A stretch of 64,000 bases of DNA from Mucidula mucida (GCA_015501055.1 JADNYV010000157.1:1-64000); one strand, 5' to 3'. Positions 18,852-32,861 are shown, numbered from the stretch's first letter. The notes: generated by a model from the sequence alone, not told the origin. Numbers and translations are program-made.

Positions 18852-20295
18852 TCACTTGGGCATCAGTCCCGGCTTGTTCGCCATCATCCAAGTATCAAGC
18901 ACCTTCCAAAAGCTCGCAACCACAGCCTTATCCACGTGTCTCCTATTCTGGTCAATCTTCAATTCTGATACGTTCCAATCCTTAATTTTGGCGTTTGGAG
19001 GATCACTTGACCACGAAAAGTATATCCCTTTGACTGCGGAAAAGTAAACCAACATGCAAGAAAGTGAAAATGGCGTTGAAGCGTACCATGGTGAAAGAGA
19101 ATTCGAGGCTCGGACCAGCGGTAGGGCTTGAACTGCCAGGCCTGGCCAGTTGTCATCACGCAGACCACACGCTCCCATGCATCGGGTCCGAACCTATTGA
19201 GGGACTCGTGCGAGTCGACGACGATATATCTCGCTTGCGTTGAGCGTTCCTTCCCACCAGGATCGATATGTGTCAGCTTGCGGTCGACAGTAACGAGTTT
19301 TTCAGTGTTTCCCTTATCTCGTGCCTCTTGAGATGTCTCGAACCTGGAAACGTTGAGAACAAATGAATAAGAACATGCGAGAGTACATACACGGCCTCTT
19401 GCAGAAATCGCTTGACGTTGTGCATTGTAATGAGGGCGGTAGGAGACGAGGAGACCATGATGATGGGGAAATTGCTGCGCGCCTTGCGGGCTTGCATCTT
19501 ACGATCTGGCATGGAAGCGGAGGCGACAGATGGCGGCGCGCCTGGCTTGTTTGCCTCCCGCATCTTTTTCAACTTTTCAGTGTAAACATTTTTGATATTG
19601 GTAAAGTTCTGTACAACAATCAGTAGATGTCGAGGAATGAATATAGTCTGGCATACATTGGGCTTGGTGCCCCGGAGAACTGCGTTGCGGTCGCGCAATT
19701 CAATCTCGCTTCGTTTGATTTTCTTGACCACTTCCATGTCGTGCGGGTCAGGTACATAGCGTCTCTTGCTTGACGGTGTATCTGGGGCAGATTTCTTGGG
19801 CGACGTGGTCAATGGCAGGCTGCTCGTCGTGCGCGTTGGTGTCCCAGGCGGCGTCGAGGATTCTCCTAACAGCAAAGTTAATCGATGTCAAGGCCGTTTA
19901 TGAGCACGCACCTGGTAATGATACTATCAAGTCGCCATCCTCGATGTCGCCTTGAAGCCACTCCAAGACGCATTTTCTAGCAGTAACGCTGACGAGTAAA
20001 CCGACGCCGACGCCGTTCTCGCGCGCCTGTCGGGTGTACTCGGCCGCAGAGGCGTCCTTGAGATGCCAGGCGAGTACAATGCCTCGAGCGAGTAGAAGTC
20101 ATTTGGGCCCGTCGGCGTCGTTACATCTAGCTTGCGGAATCGCGTTGCCGTCGACTTTGGGAAGGAGTGCGGTGGGATGACGAGGTGGGTCGCGGTCGAC
20201 AGCGACGAGCACGGCTGGTCGTTGATAGCATAGGTTATTATCTGCTTGGCTTTGATGGCCTGGCGCAGTGTCAAGGCTGGATCTGCAGAGCTCAT
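18852..20295 (-). CDS. CDC73: PAF1-complex subunit Cdc73 (parafibromin)
   Basis: Five exons: 20295-19912, 19865-19657, 19608-19391, 19343-19087 and 19033-18852, giving about 416 residues. The C-terminal Ras-like Cdc73 domain is clear: FPIIMVSSSPTALITMHNV, then RVVCVMTTGQAWQFKPY and VKGIYFSW, with VDKAVVASFWKVLDTWM near the end. A basic middle holds SSKRRYVPDP. Cdc73 is a PAF1C subunit that links elongating Pol II to histone modification and 3' end formation. One base is missing in exon 1 near 20065 (after FYSLEALY; the next codons AWHLKD are in another frame). Since the gene is essential-like and otherwise intact, consensus error is the likelier reason. Start 352 bases from FCP1, divergent. 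Confidence 0.92.
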
Positions 20296-20647
20296 GGTGG
20301 TCAGGAAAGACGTTGGCCGATCCGTGACGGGTTCGTGACCATCAGAGGTTCCAACTGCACGCGTCGTGCAAGAACAGAAATGCGAATCAAGTATCGAACA
20401 ATGTTAGCTCTGGGAACGTGTTTGGCGACTCGTATGAGCTACTATACACGAATTGTGGCGCTGAGAAAGCCGTGATCGGGCCGAGGTCGTGTCGATAAGT
20501 AAGAGGGCGATGACCTTGTCGGCAGGACAGTCGCACGACGAGACAAGAGCAGCCCAACGATGATAACTGCGAGTTGTGGCACATCTAGAGTGCACTGTGC
20601 AGTGTCAAAATGCCTGCCGGAACTTGTTCTTAACCACATCAACCAAG
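20296..20647. promoter_or_regulatory. Shared divergent promoter of CDC73 and FCP1
   Basis: 352 bases between two opposite start codons, with no other supported gene. Short frames on both strands here are not conserved-looking. Both products act on elongating RNA polymerase II, so shared control is plausible but not shown by any specific site. Confidence 0.6.
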
Positions 20648-23259
20648 ATGGAGGAAACCCCGACGGACGTTTTCTTCCCGCCAGGATGGCCGTATCCTAT
20701 CACAATATCCACAATCGACGCGCCACAATCGAGTACCGTCTCTCGTGGGAGCCGTCTATTAAGCTACTCTTACCAGTACTTGCCGCGAGGCTCGCCGCGC
20801 CCCGAGACTCGCTTCGGCACTTGGGATTCTGCTATCGATGGTGACATTCAGACGTGGAACATACGTCCAGGCGACGTCGTCAGCGTCGCAAAAGCAAAGC
20901 AGAAACCGGCGCTTGTCGTCAAAGAGCCGTGTAAACACGGCGTGCAGCACATGGGCTTATGTGTTCTCTGCGGAAGGATATGACAAAGTACGTGTCCCCC
21001 TTGCATATCCAGGCGTAGGCTGACCGTGTATAGCACGGATTACATCGGTTTCTCGGACACATCTCGTGCTTCCATACAGATGACCCATTCGGCGAACGGC
21101 CCTACCGTCTCGCTAGAAGAGGCCCAACGTATAGAACGCGAGACTGCTGACCATCTCCTCAAGGACCGAAAACTATCGCTCATTGTCGATCTTGACCAGA
21201 CGATAGTGCACGCCACGGTCGATCCTACAGTTGGCGAATGGATAGCCGAGGGCAAGGCCTGGGAGGAGAAACACAAACAGAATGGGCATACACCACCAAC
21301 CAACGGCGACGATGATGAGTGTAATCCCAATTGGGAGGCGCTCAAGGATGTGAAGGAGTTTAGACTAGGACCCGAAACATTCGCAGGCGCTGTCCCAACC
21401 AAAGCCCAGAACAAGGCCATCGAAAGCGACGGCTGCATGTATTATATCAAACCTCGGTGCGTTAGCTCGTTCTATGTCTTCATTTCACTCCTCACAAGTT
21501 TACCCACAGACCGGGATGGCAATCGTTTCTAACAGACATCGCGGAACGATACGAGATGCACGTCTACACCATGGGCACCCGTGCTTATGCGGAAAAGGTC
21601 TGTGCTGCCATTGATCCAGATGGGAAACTCTTTGGTGGGAGACTACTGAGTAGAGACGAGAGCGGTAGTGAGTGTCGCTCCCCTCTCTTGTTCTCGCCTC
21701 GCTTATCATCTCTAGGCCTGACCCAGAAAAGCCTTAAGCGGTTATTTCCGTGCGATACCTCGATGGTAGTTATAATAGACGACCGAGGCGATGTCTGGGA
21801 ATGGAGTCCCAATTAATCAAAGTCGTCCCATGTACGCCGTCTACTTGCCTTCATTCGGCTCTGTACTAACAGTCCGTCAAGTCGACTTTTTCGTCGGGAT
21901 TGGCGATATCAACTCTGCATTTCTCCCCAAACTACCCACGAACAATCTACCTGTACCACCCCAACCGCAACCGCTGCCAGCAACCATGGAGGACCCCACA
22001 CTGTCGACTAAAGCAATGATGACCCAAAATTCCATTGCCCTAGAAGCTCAAGTTGAAGAACGGCCGTTGGCGAAAATGCAAGAGAAATTGGCGGACACAG
22101 AGGAAGAGGAAACGGAAGAGGACACCAATAGTGAACCTAAAGCTGATTCGGAGCAGCAGCAGCAGCATCCACACCATCACCATAAGAAGGCTTTACTAAA
22201 GAGTCAAGACTCGGAGCTTGATCGTGTGGGCAAGGTCGGCTCATCCCTGTTGTTTTGGTCATATACTTACGTTGTGCAGATACTTGTTGATGTTCACCGT
22301 CGATATTTCCAGGCATACGATTCGGCACCTCCGCCAGCTTCTGGTAAACGGAAACGAGGCCTGCATGACGAATGCGATGTAACCGTGAGCTAATTCTTTG
22401 TGGACTCAAGAGCGCATCTCAGAGCAAATCCGGCAGACTATATACCGGAAATACGCGCTGAAGTATTACGAGGCGTACACATCGTCTTCTCGAGTATGTT
22501 TCCCCTGGATATCCGACCACAAGCGACGGACGTGTGGAAGATGGCCGAGGCATTTGGTGCCCGGTGCTCAACGGATTGCAGGAAGGTGTAACACACGTAG
22601 TTGCTGCAAAGGTACGTTTTTCTTTCCCAACGTCGTACAATAATTCTAATGAAGAATATAGCAAGGGACCGATAAAGTTAACATTGCCTTAAGAAAGCCT
22701 ACCATAAAGGTAGTCTGGAACCAATGGCTCACCGAGTGTGTGAACATGTGGAAAAGGGTGGACGAGACACCTTACCTTATGGATCCCACTACCGCATCCC
22801 GGGTTGACGTGCTCACTCATGGGGTTGTCGTCAAGGACAAGCATCCCGCGGGAGGTGAGCTGGAAATAGGCGACATCGACTGGAACGATATTAACGACGA
22901 GGTTGAGGCCGCTATGAACGAGAGCGACGACGATGAGGATGAGGGGTACCACGAAGGCGTTCATTGGGCCGATGAGGACGACGAGAGGTGAGTTTGTTGC
23001 CCGAACGCCGAATCGTGCTGATGTTGGCCTGCGTAGTGTCACTAATACGCCACGCAAGCGGTCAAGAAGCAGCACGCCGAAGAGTGATACTGAATCGCCA
23101 GACACGAAGCGGCGCAAGTTGGAGGGGTCGTCATTAAAGGAAACGGTGTCTGCTCGCGACCTCGCAAATCAACCAGATGAGGACGAGGAAATCGATGATG
23201 ATGACGATGAAGAGGAAGATGACTTTCTGGCTAAAGAGTTGGAGGAAGATTGGGGATAG
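20648..23259 (+). CDS. FCP1: RNA polymerase II CTD phosphatase Fcp1
   Basis: About nine exons, the clearest being 20648-20987, 21034-21456, 21510-21667, 21716-21831, 21892-22234, 22662-22987 and 23037-23259. An N-terminal beta domain is followed by a CxxC-type CKHGVQHMGLCVLCG segment. The catalytic DLDQT (DxDxT) lies near residues 166-170, and FLTDIAERYEMHVYTMGTR and VVIIDDRGDVW complete the phosphatase domain. A BRCT domain spans about 22440-22770 (RGVHIVFSS to KVVWNQWLTECV), and the tail is acidic. Fcp1 dephosphorylates the Pol II CTD. Four single bases are missing relative to the conserved frame, near 20975 (G run), 21812 (T run) and 22573 (G run), with one uncertain around 22385-22430. 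These are probably consensus errors. Confidence 0.92.
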
Positions 23260-23633
23260 CCCCGCTCGGCATTTCTCGCTTTTCGTTCTTCTGGGATCAT
23301 GCTGGGACGGTCTTGCATCTACATTGCTTTCCTTAGTTGTATCTACCTGCTCTGATTGTAGTGCACATCTGTACATCTTTATATTCTTTTTATTAGCTGT
23401 TACTTATAATACTGTATCCTAGCTCTTTATTTGCTCAACAAGGTGCTCTTATACAATTGCATTGCGAGTAGCCAGGAGTAGCACTCGTTGAATTGAAACC
23501 CCGACATACACTCCGCACGGCTCGTGCCGTATCTGAGTGACAAGCACTGCCGCCGACGTGCTCCCCACCATCAAATCAACCAGCCTTCGTCCTTACCGTC
23601 GCCGCCGTTGTACCATCCGTTTAACTCGCAAAA

Positions 23634-24540
23634 ATGTCTGACCTCTGCCCTGTCTATGCACCCTTCTTCAGTGCCATGGTACGTGTTCTCTCTGCTCGTC
23701 CTGACCCCTTTGCTCAAGACTTGCTTCCTCCAGGGATGCACGAGTGCTATCGTATTTACCTGTGAGTGGCCTGCTCGGAAAAAGCCAACGCGACTGGACG
23801 CTGACGGTGTGAACAGGCATAGGTGCAAGGTGAGCGCTCTTGGACCGACTTGCGCAAGTCAAAGCAGCGCTAACGGTGTTCTTTTAGCTACGGAACCGCA
23901 AAGTCTGGCGTTGGCATTTCCGCCATGTCGGTGCTGCGTCCCGACCTCATGATGAAGTGTGTCGTTCCCGTCATCATGGCTGGTATCATTGCTGTGAGTT
24001 TGAGCTGCTCCTCCTATATCCGCCCTGCCCAAACCGCTTTTTAGATTTACGGTCTCGTCGTTTCGGTTCTCATTGCGAATGACCGTGCGTTCTCCCTACA
24101 TTTTGCTTGGATCCAACTCAATAATACCTTCTGCAGTTGCCGCGTCTATGCCCCTGGCCAAAGGTTTCGTTCAGCTCGGTGCTGGTCTGTCCGTTGGTCT
24201 TGCTGGTCTCGCCGCAGGCTTTGCTATTGGCATTGTCGGTGATGCCGGTGTCCGCGGAACTGCACAACAGCCAAGGCTCTTTGTGGGCATGGTACGTCCA
24301 TCTCCATTGATGCATCTCTTCGAATACTCAATCATGTATAGATTCTCATTCTCATTTTCGCCGAAGTCTTGGGTCTTTACGGTGGGTCATCAACTTTAAA
24401 CTCTTCACGAATATGTCTCACTTTTTGCAGGTCTCATCGTTGCTCTCATCATGAACACCAGCGCGCAGAGCATGTTGGGCGTACGTTTCTAATTGTCAAT
24501 TCCTAGCCTACGTATATGCTTACACGTCTTACAGTGCTAA
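23634..24540 (+). CDS. VMA3: V-type ATPase proteolipid subunit c
   Basis: Nine exons: 23634-23678, 23734-23761, 23817-23829, 23888-23993, 24045-24084, 24137-24291, 24342-24381, 24431-24480 and 24535-24540. They give 160 residues in perfect frame. Four transmembrane helices form two hairpins; the signatures [13 protein letters not shown] and [18 protein letters not shown] are present, and the proton-binding Glu is in [12 protein letters not shown]. It builds the rotating membrane ring of the vacuolar proton pump. Exon 3 is only 13 bases long, and the last exon codes for a single Cys plus the stop. The very high intron density contrasts with its short length. Confidence 0.93.
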
Positions 24541-25598
24541 TTGCAAGCGGACTAGTTCATTTACGTGGTCGCGCCTTCCAATGAGCTCAACTTTGGATGG
24601 AGCAACCAGAAACCGGAGACGCGTGCGCACGGACTGCAAACCATACTTGACCTAATAATTCTCCTGTGCTGTGATTTCCCATACCCAGCCGTAGTACTTA
24701 TAAATGATTACGGATTCATCTCTACCAGAAGTGTCATTCATCCATGAGGATGTGCACCGAGACACGCTTGGGTGAGTACGCGTCAAGAAGTACAACAACA
24801 TGTCCGGCTTTGCCGACTGACTATCCGATTCCTACGCGTCGTTTGGGGCGAATGTCGTCGGAGTGGTATGGTGGACGGCAGTCATTACTTGCACATCGTT
24901 TTGACCATGGTGGTAGCTTCTGTCGCGCGTCAAGATCAATACAGGTATCCTGCGTAATCACTCCATCAAGTTCGTCAAGTGTCCGAAATACTTGAACGAG
25001 TGCATATAAGTAATAACAGCGTACAACACATAATATACAGCAATCCTAGAGTACAGACCCTCCTGCATCATGATCCAAAGCACAGATAGTAATGTCCAAT
25101 CCCTCTTCCCGCATCTTATGCAAAGCACTGATACAAGCATGAGGAAATCGCGCCACCGCCCATTGGAACCGCATAGTCCTCTTCCGATCGGACGCCTCCG
25201 GCACGAGGTCTCTCTACCTGGTCAACAAGAGGTTTTTAGCATACGCACGGTGCCGCTTATTCCAGGACCTATTCATCAACATCTGCCCCGAAGTATACAT
25301 AATATGGTGCTTAAACACATTGCACGCTGCATCAGATGAGTAGCGGGCGAGTTCGACCAGTTGCACAGAGGACGAAGCTCGACATGATACAATTATACAG
25401 CTCGTAATATTCTCCGAGACACTATTTGCCTACTATATGTGTATGAGCGCGCGACAAACTGACACGTTCAGTGAGTAACAGACTCGGAGACGGACTGCGC
25501 CACACTCCGGAGTCCGAATGGATTTTACGTCCTCGTCGAGATAACAGACCAGAAAAAAAAAGTTACAGATACACAAACATCGACTATAATACATATCT
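24541..25598. other. Intergenic region between converging genes
   Basis: About 1 kb between the 3' ends of VMA3 and BRR2. Short open frames occur on both strands, none with protein-like composition or splice partners. No tRNA, repeat or terminator was recognised. It probably holds the two 3' UTRs. Confidence 0.5.
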
Positions 25599-28500
25599 CT
25601 ACTCCTCCATAGCATCACTATCATCATCACTATCAGAGTCCTCGCCCTCCGCAACATCAACCTCCTCCAACCCAATATCATGATCAGCACCAACATAAGA
25701 ATCACAGATAACATAGAGCTTCAAACTGTGTTTGCCCTTTGGCAAAGTGAACTCCAGCTTCACCGCAAGACTACGGTTCACCGTCACCCGTTTGATCACC
25801 AACAGCTGTCTCGTAGATGGCTCGCCCACAACCAGCCACCAGTTCGCCATCTTTTTCGCAGGGTAGTACGGCGCGACGACATTTTGATCTCCCTCTTCGT
25901 CGTCCTCGTCGACATCGCGTGAGAGCGAGACTTGGAGAATAATAGGCGCGCCAGCCGTGTACTCGTCTTTGACGAGCTCGTGGCTGACATCGAGCGTTGG
26001 ATATGAGTTGACAAAGGCGGCAACGTCTTGCCTATATAAATCGTCAGCGCATACTCCACAAAGGGACCGTAGCACGTACATTTGCGCCGTAGACATCTGC
26101 AATAATTCCGTTCGCTTGTCGTCCTCCATCTCCATAACATCGTACACCGACTCGATCCCCGCCGCAGTGCAACGCTTAATGACCTAAACACAAAATCAGA
26201 GTCAGATCCCTCGACAACAGAACTATGCGCTTACTTCAGGCTCGAAATGAGGAACCTGTCGCAACGGAGAATCCCTATCCCAAACCGCCTGGACACACAT
26301 CTGCGCCAAATCCATAGCCCCCAGCGCGCTCAGCCATGCATTCGAACTCATCACATCCACACATGCCGACAGGAGATTCAGGACCTTCTCAAGTATTAGC
26401 TTCTGGTCAGCAACAAGATCCGCTGGCAATTGAATCCGACTGAAGTGAGCTTGTAACAGCAAGAACGTCTTGAAGTGTGGTGCCTCAAAGTTGACCTGGT
26501 CAATCTTAACAGGTAGTCTGTCGTATAGGCGACGAAGGATGACATCCTCGTGGCGACGAATGGGGACAACCTCGAATTCCGCCGAGGAGGAGACAACTTC
26601 GAGGAGGCCTTTTAGTTTGGTTCGTTCCTTCAACGACAGCGTGTAGACCTCGACGGTGACGTCTAATACAATACAAAGATCAGCGTTTGTTGAGGATCTG
26701 CAGGAGAGGACGACATACATGAGATGTTGTAGTAGGCTGCAATCATACCCAAGTTGAGCGCAGATATATCCATGTCATCCTCTGGGGAAGGACAGTCTTA
26801 GCTAATCACGAGCATCACACAGTGAAAAGAAACGCACCGATGCTGATACACTTTGAGTTGACAAGATCCGTCAAAGTATTCTCGACCAATTCGGACAAGT
26901 GGTCAGACAGGTGCTGATGGCTAACGTTGTGCAGGTTGTAGTAATTCGGGTTTTGCGTCATTCGGCGGTAAAAGTACGTCCACGTCAGGATATCCTATGA
27001 ATGGGAGTCAATAACACAGAATACTTCAAAGCATCAGAACTCACCATAGCGTCCTGCTTGTTTTCAATCGTCTTCACAGCTATCTCCGCCAAGAAATAAT
27101 CGTGCAACAAATGCGTCGGGAGATGGCTCTCGATGGGTAACCCTTCCGCCAAAAACTTCTTGTAGAAATCTTTCCTCGTCTGCTGGCACATGAGAACGCA
27201 CCGACTACGCTCGTCTTCCTTCGGGCGACACGCCCGACCCATCATCTGTAGCACATCCATGACCGGATAATCGACATAGCGATGGTCTTTACCCTCGTAG
27301 TATTGCACACCCATAATGACCACCATATAGCTGGCAACCGGCAACGACCAAGCAGTGTCCTTTGACGCAATCAAGACCTGCACAGCACCGCTCTCGAACA
27401 GACGCTGCACAATGCGTTTATCCTGACGATCCATAGCCTCGTGGAAATAGGCGATGCCCTTGCTCAGCGTCTCCTTCAAGCCCTCGTCACGGAGGTGGTC
27501 AAGATGCGGCTGAATATCGGCAAGCTCAACATTGAGGAAGCGGTCGGGTTTGTCGTCTGCCGTGCAGTGTATCATGAGATCGTCAGCGGTGAGGCGGCAT
27601 TGTTTCCGAGAGGGGACAAATATAATGACCGGCTTCGTAGGGGCATGCTCGACGATGGCAAGATAGGCGGGTTTCGACATTGCAATCATGAGCGAGGGGA
27701 AGTGGGGTATCGTGAAGGACTGAAGGTGAATATCCATGTCGAGCGGGCGCGCGCTACAAGGGAGAATGAATGACCTGTTTTGAAGAAGCTAGAAATAACG
27801 TACCTAGGAGAGAAGTTGAAAATGGTATGCGACGGGGCACCCATCCATTCCCCAAGGTCCTTCGCGTTCGCCAACGACACACCACATGCGACTATCCGCG
27901 TCTTGACCTCAGTCTGCGCAGAAACATACCTCGTCCGTGAGATAACGACCTCATAAGTCGGCCCTACCTCGCCCCCAACCAGCTGCACCTCATCTGCGAT
28001 TATTAGTCCGATGTTTTGCACGTTCTTGCGTTGGCGCCATCGACGAGATAAAACGTCCCACTGAATATATCATTAGCATTGTGTCAGAAGACGCTGTCAA
28101 AGGGGGACTTACCTGCGACGGTGTGCAGACAATAAGGTCGCCTTTCTCCAGTAACCGAAGATCCGCACTAGTCTCTCCAGTAAGGCTGACGATCTCCTTC
28201 CCACCCTGAAGCCCGGAAAACTTCTGTCGCCACTCTTCCACTCGCATATCGACCATCTCCTGATATGGCTCTATACATACGGCTCTCGGGGGACTGGACT
28301 TTTTCCACAAATGAAGAAGTGCAAACTCCGCGCAGATTGTTTTGCCACTACCTGTCGGAGCGCCTACGAAAACGTTCTCGTCCGAGTTGTACAAGGCTTG
28401 GAAGACCTGCGTTTGAATCTTGTTGAATGTGGTGATAGTAGAGCTATAGATCTTCTCGAACTCCTTGTTCTTCAGTTCGGAGATAGGTAGAGGTTGGAGA

Positions 28501-31500
28501 TCGAGAAGACTGGTTGGGTTGGGGAATTTCTCGGGAAGTATGAGGTGTTTAAACGAGATCGGGAGACGAGTCTCCGAATGTAACCAGCGGTCGGAGATGA
28601 TGGAGATGTAGTAGTTGGGCGGAACTGGATCGAACATAGGCACGGTGATGGTGACGTTGTGCTCGTCCTCGCAGTACCGCTGGCGAAGCACAAACGTATC
28701 ATGGAAGAGTATGACCTCGCCATCAACGTCTTCGACCAAGATCAGGAAGGATTCGGCGCCCCCGTGAACCTTTTCATCCCACTGGAAATCGGGGATAATG
28801 GAAAGGTCGATGCGTAATAAAGAGCGAGTGATAGGTTGAACCTGGGCCGACAACCTAAATAACTCAATGAGCAAAATATGAGGCATACGCAAGGCAATTA
28901 CGCACTGTAACTTTGGGAAGTTGTGAACAAGGCGATGTACCAATCGCCCAGCATTCGCCATGCCAATAAGCTCTCCGATTTCAGGTGGACTCTATTCATA
29001 AAATGAGATAGATAACATTTGAATAATTCGCCCGTGACTTACCAGGTCAAAGTACCGATACCATGGCTGTAAAAGGACGTCAGAAGGACAGTGACAAATA
29101 GGAAGAAACGTGCAACTTACGAACTGCTTGCCTTCTGCTTTACGAATGACATCGGCTGGTACACCCTTAAACTGTCGAAGAGGCGTCATAGAACCCCACC
29201 TATAACAATATTAATACATGACTACAAATAAATTGAGGGATTCACATTCGCTTTTCAACCATCTTGCAGAGGTCGAGAGCAGCCTTTGCCGGGACTGCCC
29301 AGCCGCGCTTCAGGCATATTTCAAACATAGCACGAAGAATACGTCCAGCGGATTGTTGGACGAACACCATGTCCGCAACAAGGACGAAACCTGTAGTAGG
29401 AATTGAGTGGCGTAAAGTCAAATGTAAAAGAAAACTCTCACCATCGAGTTTCAGCTGAGAAATGAAGGCTTGCAAGAGGACATTGATCTTCGCCGCAGGT
29501 TCCTCAACACTCTCCTTGACCGGGATGGGAACGCGCTCGAGTAACTTCGCAAGCTCCAACTTCTCTTCTTGACGAACCTATAGAACACATCAGGACACTG
29601 ATTTTAAAGACAGCTTCGAATGAACCTACGGGCAAAAGCTTGAACTCATTTGAAAGCGCAAAGACACGGAACAGCTCGAGCGTCGACATGGTCGGGCGCA
29701 GGTGCTGGTTGTACACCATCATCGAATTATAAGTCACATAGTAGTGCGATGCGATTCGCCCCAGCTCAGTGCTGACGAAGCGTCCCGATGACCGTTCGTA
29801 CTTGAGGAGCTGACACTTCTCCAGTAGTACTGCGGCGGAATGAATGATGTCGGCGCGCTTCTGAATAAGACCTTCGTCTTCTTCGTAGTCGATGCTGACG
29901 CCATAGAGACCGGGAGTTTTGAGCATTCGGACATACCTGCAAAAGTAATTGATCAGTCGGCTTTCTATCATTGTAGAAAATAAGAGCGAAGAACTCACAG
30001 ATAAGTGTAACCTAACCACTGAACCGCCTCGTCGCGGTTCCGTATCGTTCCCAGAACAATCTCTGCATTCAGATTGTCTGCCAATTTCGACACAAACTGG
30101 GACTCGATCGGAAGCTGCTGGTTAAGCAGACTCAGATAGTACTGCAGCTCGGAGTGATTGGTGATGATGATACCTTCGCCATACGTATCGTACTGCGGAC
30201 GCCCAGCACGACCTAGCATTTGAAGAACATCCTGCGATGACAGCTCGACCCAACGACCCTTCTCGGGGTTGTAGATCTGCGTTCCCTTGATAATAACCGT
30301 ATGCGCAGGTAGGTTGACACCCCATGCAAGAGTAGCCGTACAGACGAGGACTTGCAGGGATCCATCTGCGAACAGCTCTTCCACCAAGTTCCGGTCCTCC
30401 CTCGTCATACCTGCATGATGGATACCGAAACCAAACGGCATGAGGTCCCGCAGGTTGCCGTCTTTGACATTGGCAGCCTCCGTTTGGAGAATCTCGCGAG
30501 TCGCACCATCGGCCTTGACGAACTGTGTAATAGTCTCCTTCTCCACGGCCATATCACGTAAGAATTTGGCCGTTTTCGCCGTCTCTTTACGCGAATGGAC
30601 AAACACGAGCGTCTGATTCTTGCCAGCCTGGTCTAAGACCTTCTCGTAGCAGACTTCGTTGGTAACCTGATACCGCTTGATGGCTTTCTTTTCGGTTACA
30701 CCAATGAATTGCTGCTGGAGGCCGCAAGGTCGATATGAAGCGTCGAAGTAGAAAAGGCCCTTCGATTCGTCGACGCGGAGGAAGGTGGCGACGTCTTGGT
30801 AGTTGGGAAGAGTGGCGGAAAGTCCGACGAGACGAACATATTCATTTGTCTGTTCCATTCGACGGATAGTACGAGCGACGATGCTCTCCAGTACCGGGCC
30901 ACGGTCATCGTGCAGCAGATGGATTTCATCGATGATTATGAGCCGAACGAGGTTGAAGTAACTGGTGTCTGTACTCTTTCTCGTCACGACGTCGTACTTC
31001 TCCGGGGTCGTGACGATAATCTGGGTCTCCGCAATTTGTTGTTTCGTCATTTGCGAGTCTCCAGTTAACTCGCCGACTTTCATGCCAAACGGCTCCAAAC
31101 GTTTTGAGAAATTGCCGACCATTTCCTGCACTAGAGCCTTCATGGGAGCGATGTAGATGATTTTGAAGGAGTCGAAATCAAACGTGCCAGTGACCTCGTC
31201 GCGGTGGTGGCTCATTTCGTTGAGGATGGTAAGGAGCGCAACATTGGTCTATATTATACGTTTAGTTAAGCGGAAGGAAAGTAGGCACATAAACAAACCT
31301 TTCCGGCTCCGGTGGGGGCACAAAGAAGTAGAGGCTCGTCTGTGCCAAAGGCGACGGGGTAGAGCTTACTCTGGACGCGATTTAACGTCTTGACGGAGAA
31401 GGCGCGACGAGACCACTCTGGTAAGTCGGAAATAGGAACAATCTCGCCAGCAACGACGGGCTTCTGTTTCGGGGCAGGAACGTGAATTTCTTCGTAGCCT

Positions 31501-32861
31501 TTTTTGGCGCGCTTGAACGAACCATCGGGGAGTTTGCACTTTTTGTTCGACATCAAATGGCCACCTTGGCTGAACGCCATTGCCTCCAAGTCTACCGTTT
31601 TCTTCGGCTGCACCGTTGTACCAGGCGCAACTGTGGCGGTCTTCGGTACCTGCGGCTTGGGCTCATCAACGTCCATGGCGTCAGACGACTTTGTCTTCGT
31701 TTGACGGTCACCGCCTAACTCGCGCAATATCCAGCCAACACCTTTCTCTCGCATAGCGACTTCGACATTGACGCGCTCATCCGCATCACTGCGAACAAGT
31801 TTGGTGCACCATACGATGACATCGCGGTTTTTGAGAAATTTGGTGGTGATATGGAAACTCTGGTAGTCAAAGAGCTCCATTAGCTGGTTCTCGCAGTCGC
31901 GAAGGCTGGACTCGGAGCCGAGAATGGAGAGAACGGAGGCAGCTTTGTCGGTGGAGGTGACGGCATCTGGGTAGATTTCGGAAATCTGGCGCTGTACCCA
32001 AAAGCCGTCGATGGCATGAGGCGAGACAATATCCTTGTCGGCTTTTGCATGTGTTGTGGACGAGTCGCCACCAATAACGAGAGATTCGTCACCGTCATCT
32101 TCACCTGCAGGCGCGCCGTCGTCGGCATTTTCCTCTTCTTCATCATCATCGTCGTCCTCCCGGATCTCAAACCCTTCTTCCTCGTCCTCTTCCTGCTCCT
32201 CCTCGTCAAACACGACCGCAACACCAACATCATCGTCAATCTCAGCGTCTTTTCGTTCCATGTCTGGGTCGGCCATCGTCTCGTCCTCCGCGCCGTAATC
32301 CGTGATCTTTTTCGACATGCTGACAAGCTGCGAGAACTGCTCGCCATTAACAGGTCCCACGATCTCCTCAAGCTCCTTTTTCTTGTCGAAGTCCTTCATT
32401 CCGTCGTTCTTCAGCACCTCTAGCACCATATCCGCCGCACTCCGTACAATATCCTGCGCCTGGTCACCGAGAACGGTGTGGACAGTAGACAGAATAAGCT
32501 GGTACGCCTCACGCGTCTCTGCTGTCCGCGGGCGATATGTCAGGCCCTCGACGTCCTGGGTCGCCTCGAGAATATCCGAATACCCAAAGCCGCCAGTCTC
32601 TGCCTTGCGCTTGGGCGCGGCCTTTTCAGCGGGATCCTGTCGGTCTGCAGCCCTTTTCTTCTTCTTCTGCACGTCCTTGGGAGCCTCCCGAACGACGCGA
32701 GAGCCCATTTCGCGTGGGTCGATGCGACCTGCCAGTGAAGTCGGCGCACCATCGGGTTCCTTGTCTCTGCGAGGCAATACAGAGCGGTCGGCAGTCAACA
32801 CCAAGGAAGAGATGTTGCCATAGTTGTATTGGGAAAGATCCCGTTTGCCGGCTCCGGACAT
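25599..32861 (-). CDS. BRR2: Spliceosomal DExH helicase Brr2
   Basis: A large gene of roughly 2,130 residues. Exon 1 is 32861-31299 and exon 2 is 31248-29999, followed by about a dozen smaller exons. The N-terminus is charged and acidic (near 32100-32250) with KKKKR clusters. Cassette 1 has [16 protein letters not shown] (DEIH), SATLPNYQD and [10 protein letters not shown] Sec63-type unit follows. Cassette 2 has GAPTGSGKT, but motif II is DEVQ and motif VI is QMMGRACRP, fitting the catalytically weak second cassette of Brr2. A final Sec63 unit and acidic tail end at TAG 25599-25601. In the U5 snRNP Brr2 unwinds U4/U6 snRNA. All checked exons keep frame, unlike several neighbours. Confidence 0.95.

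Noticed and set aside
32016..32823. Long plus-strand frames opposite BRR2
   Set aside because: Ser- or hydrophobic-rich mirror of acidic and basic codons in BRR2 exon 1; typical antisense shadow.
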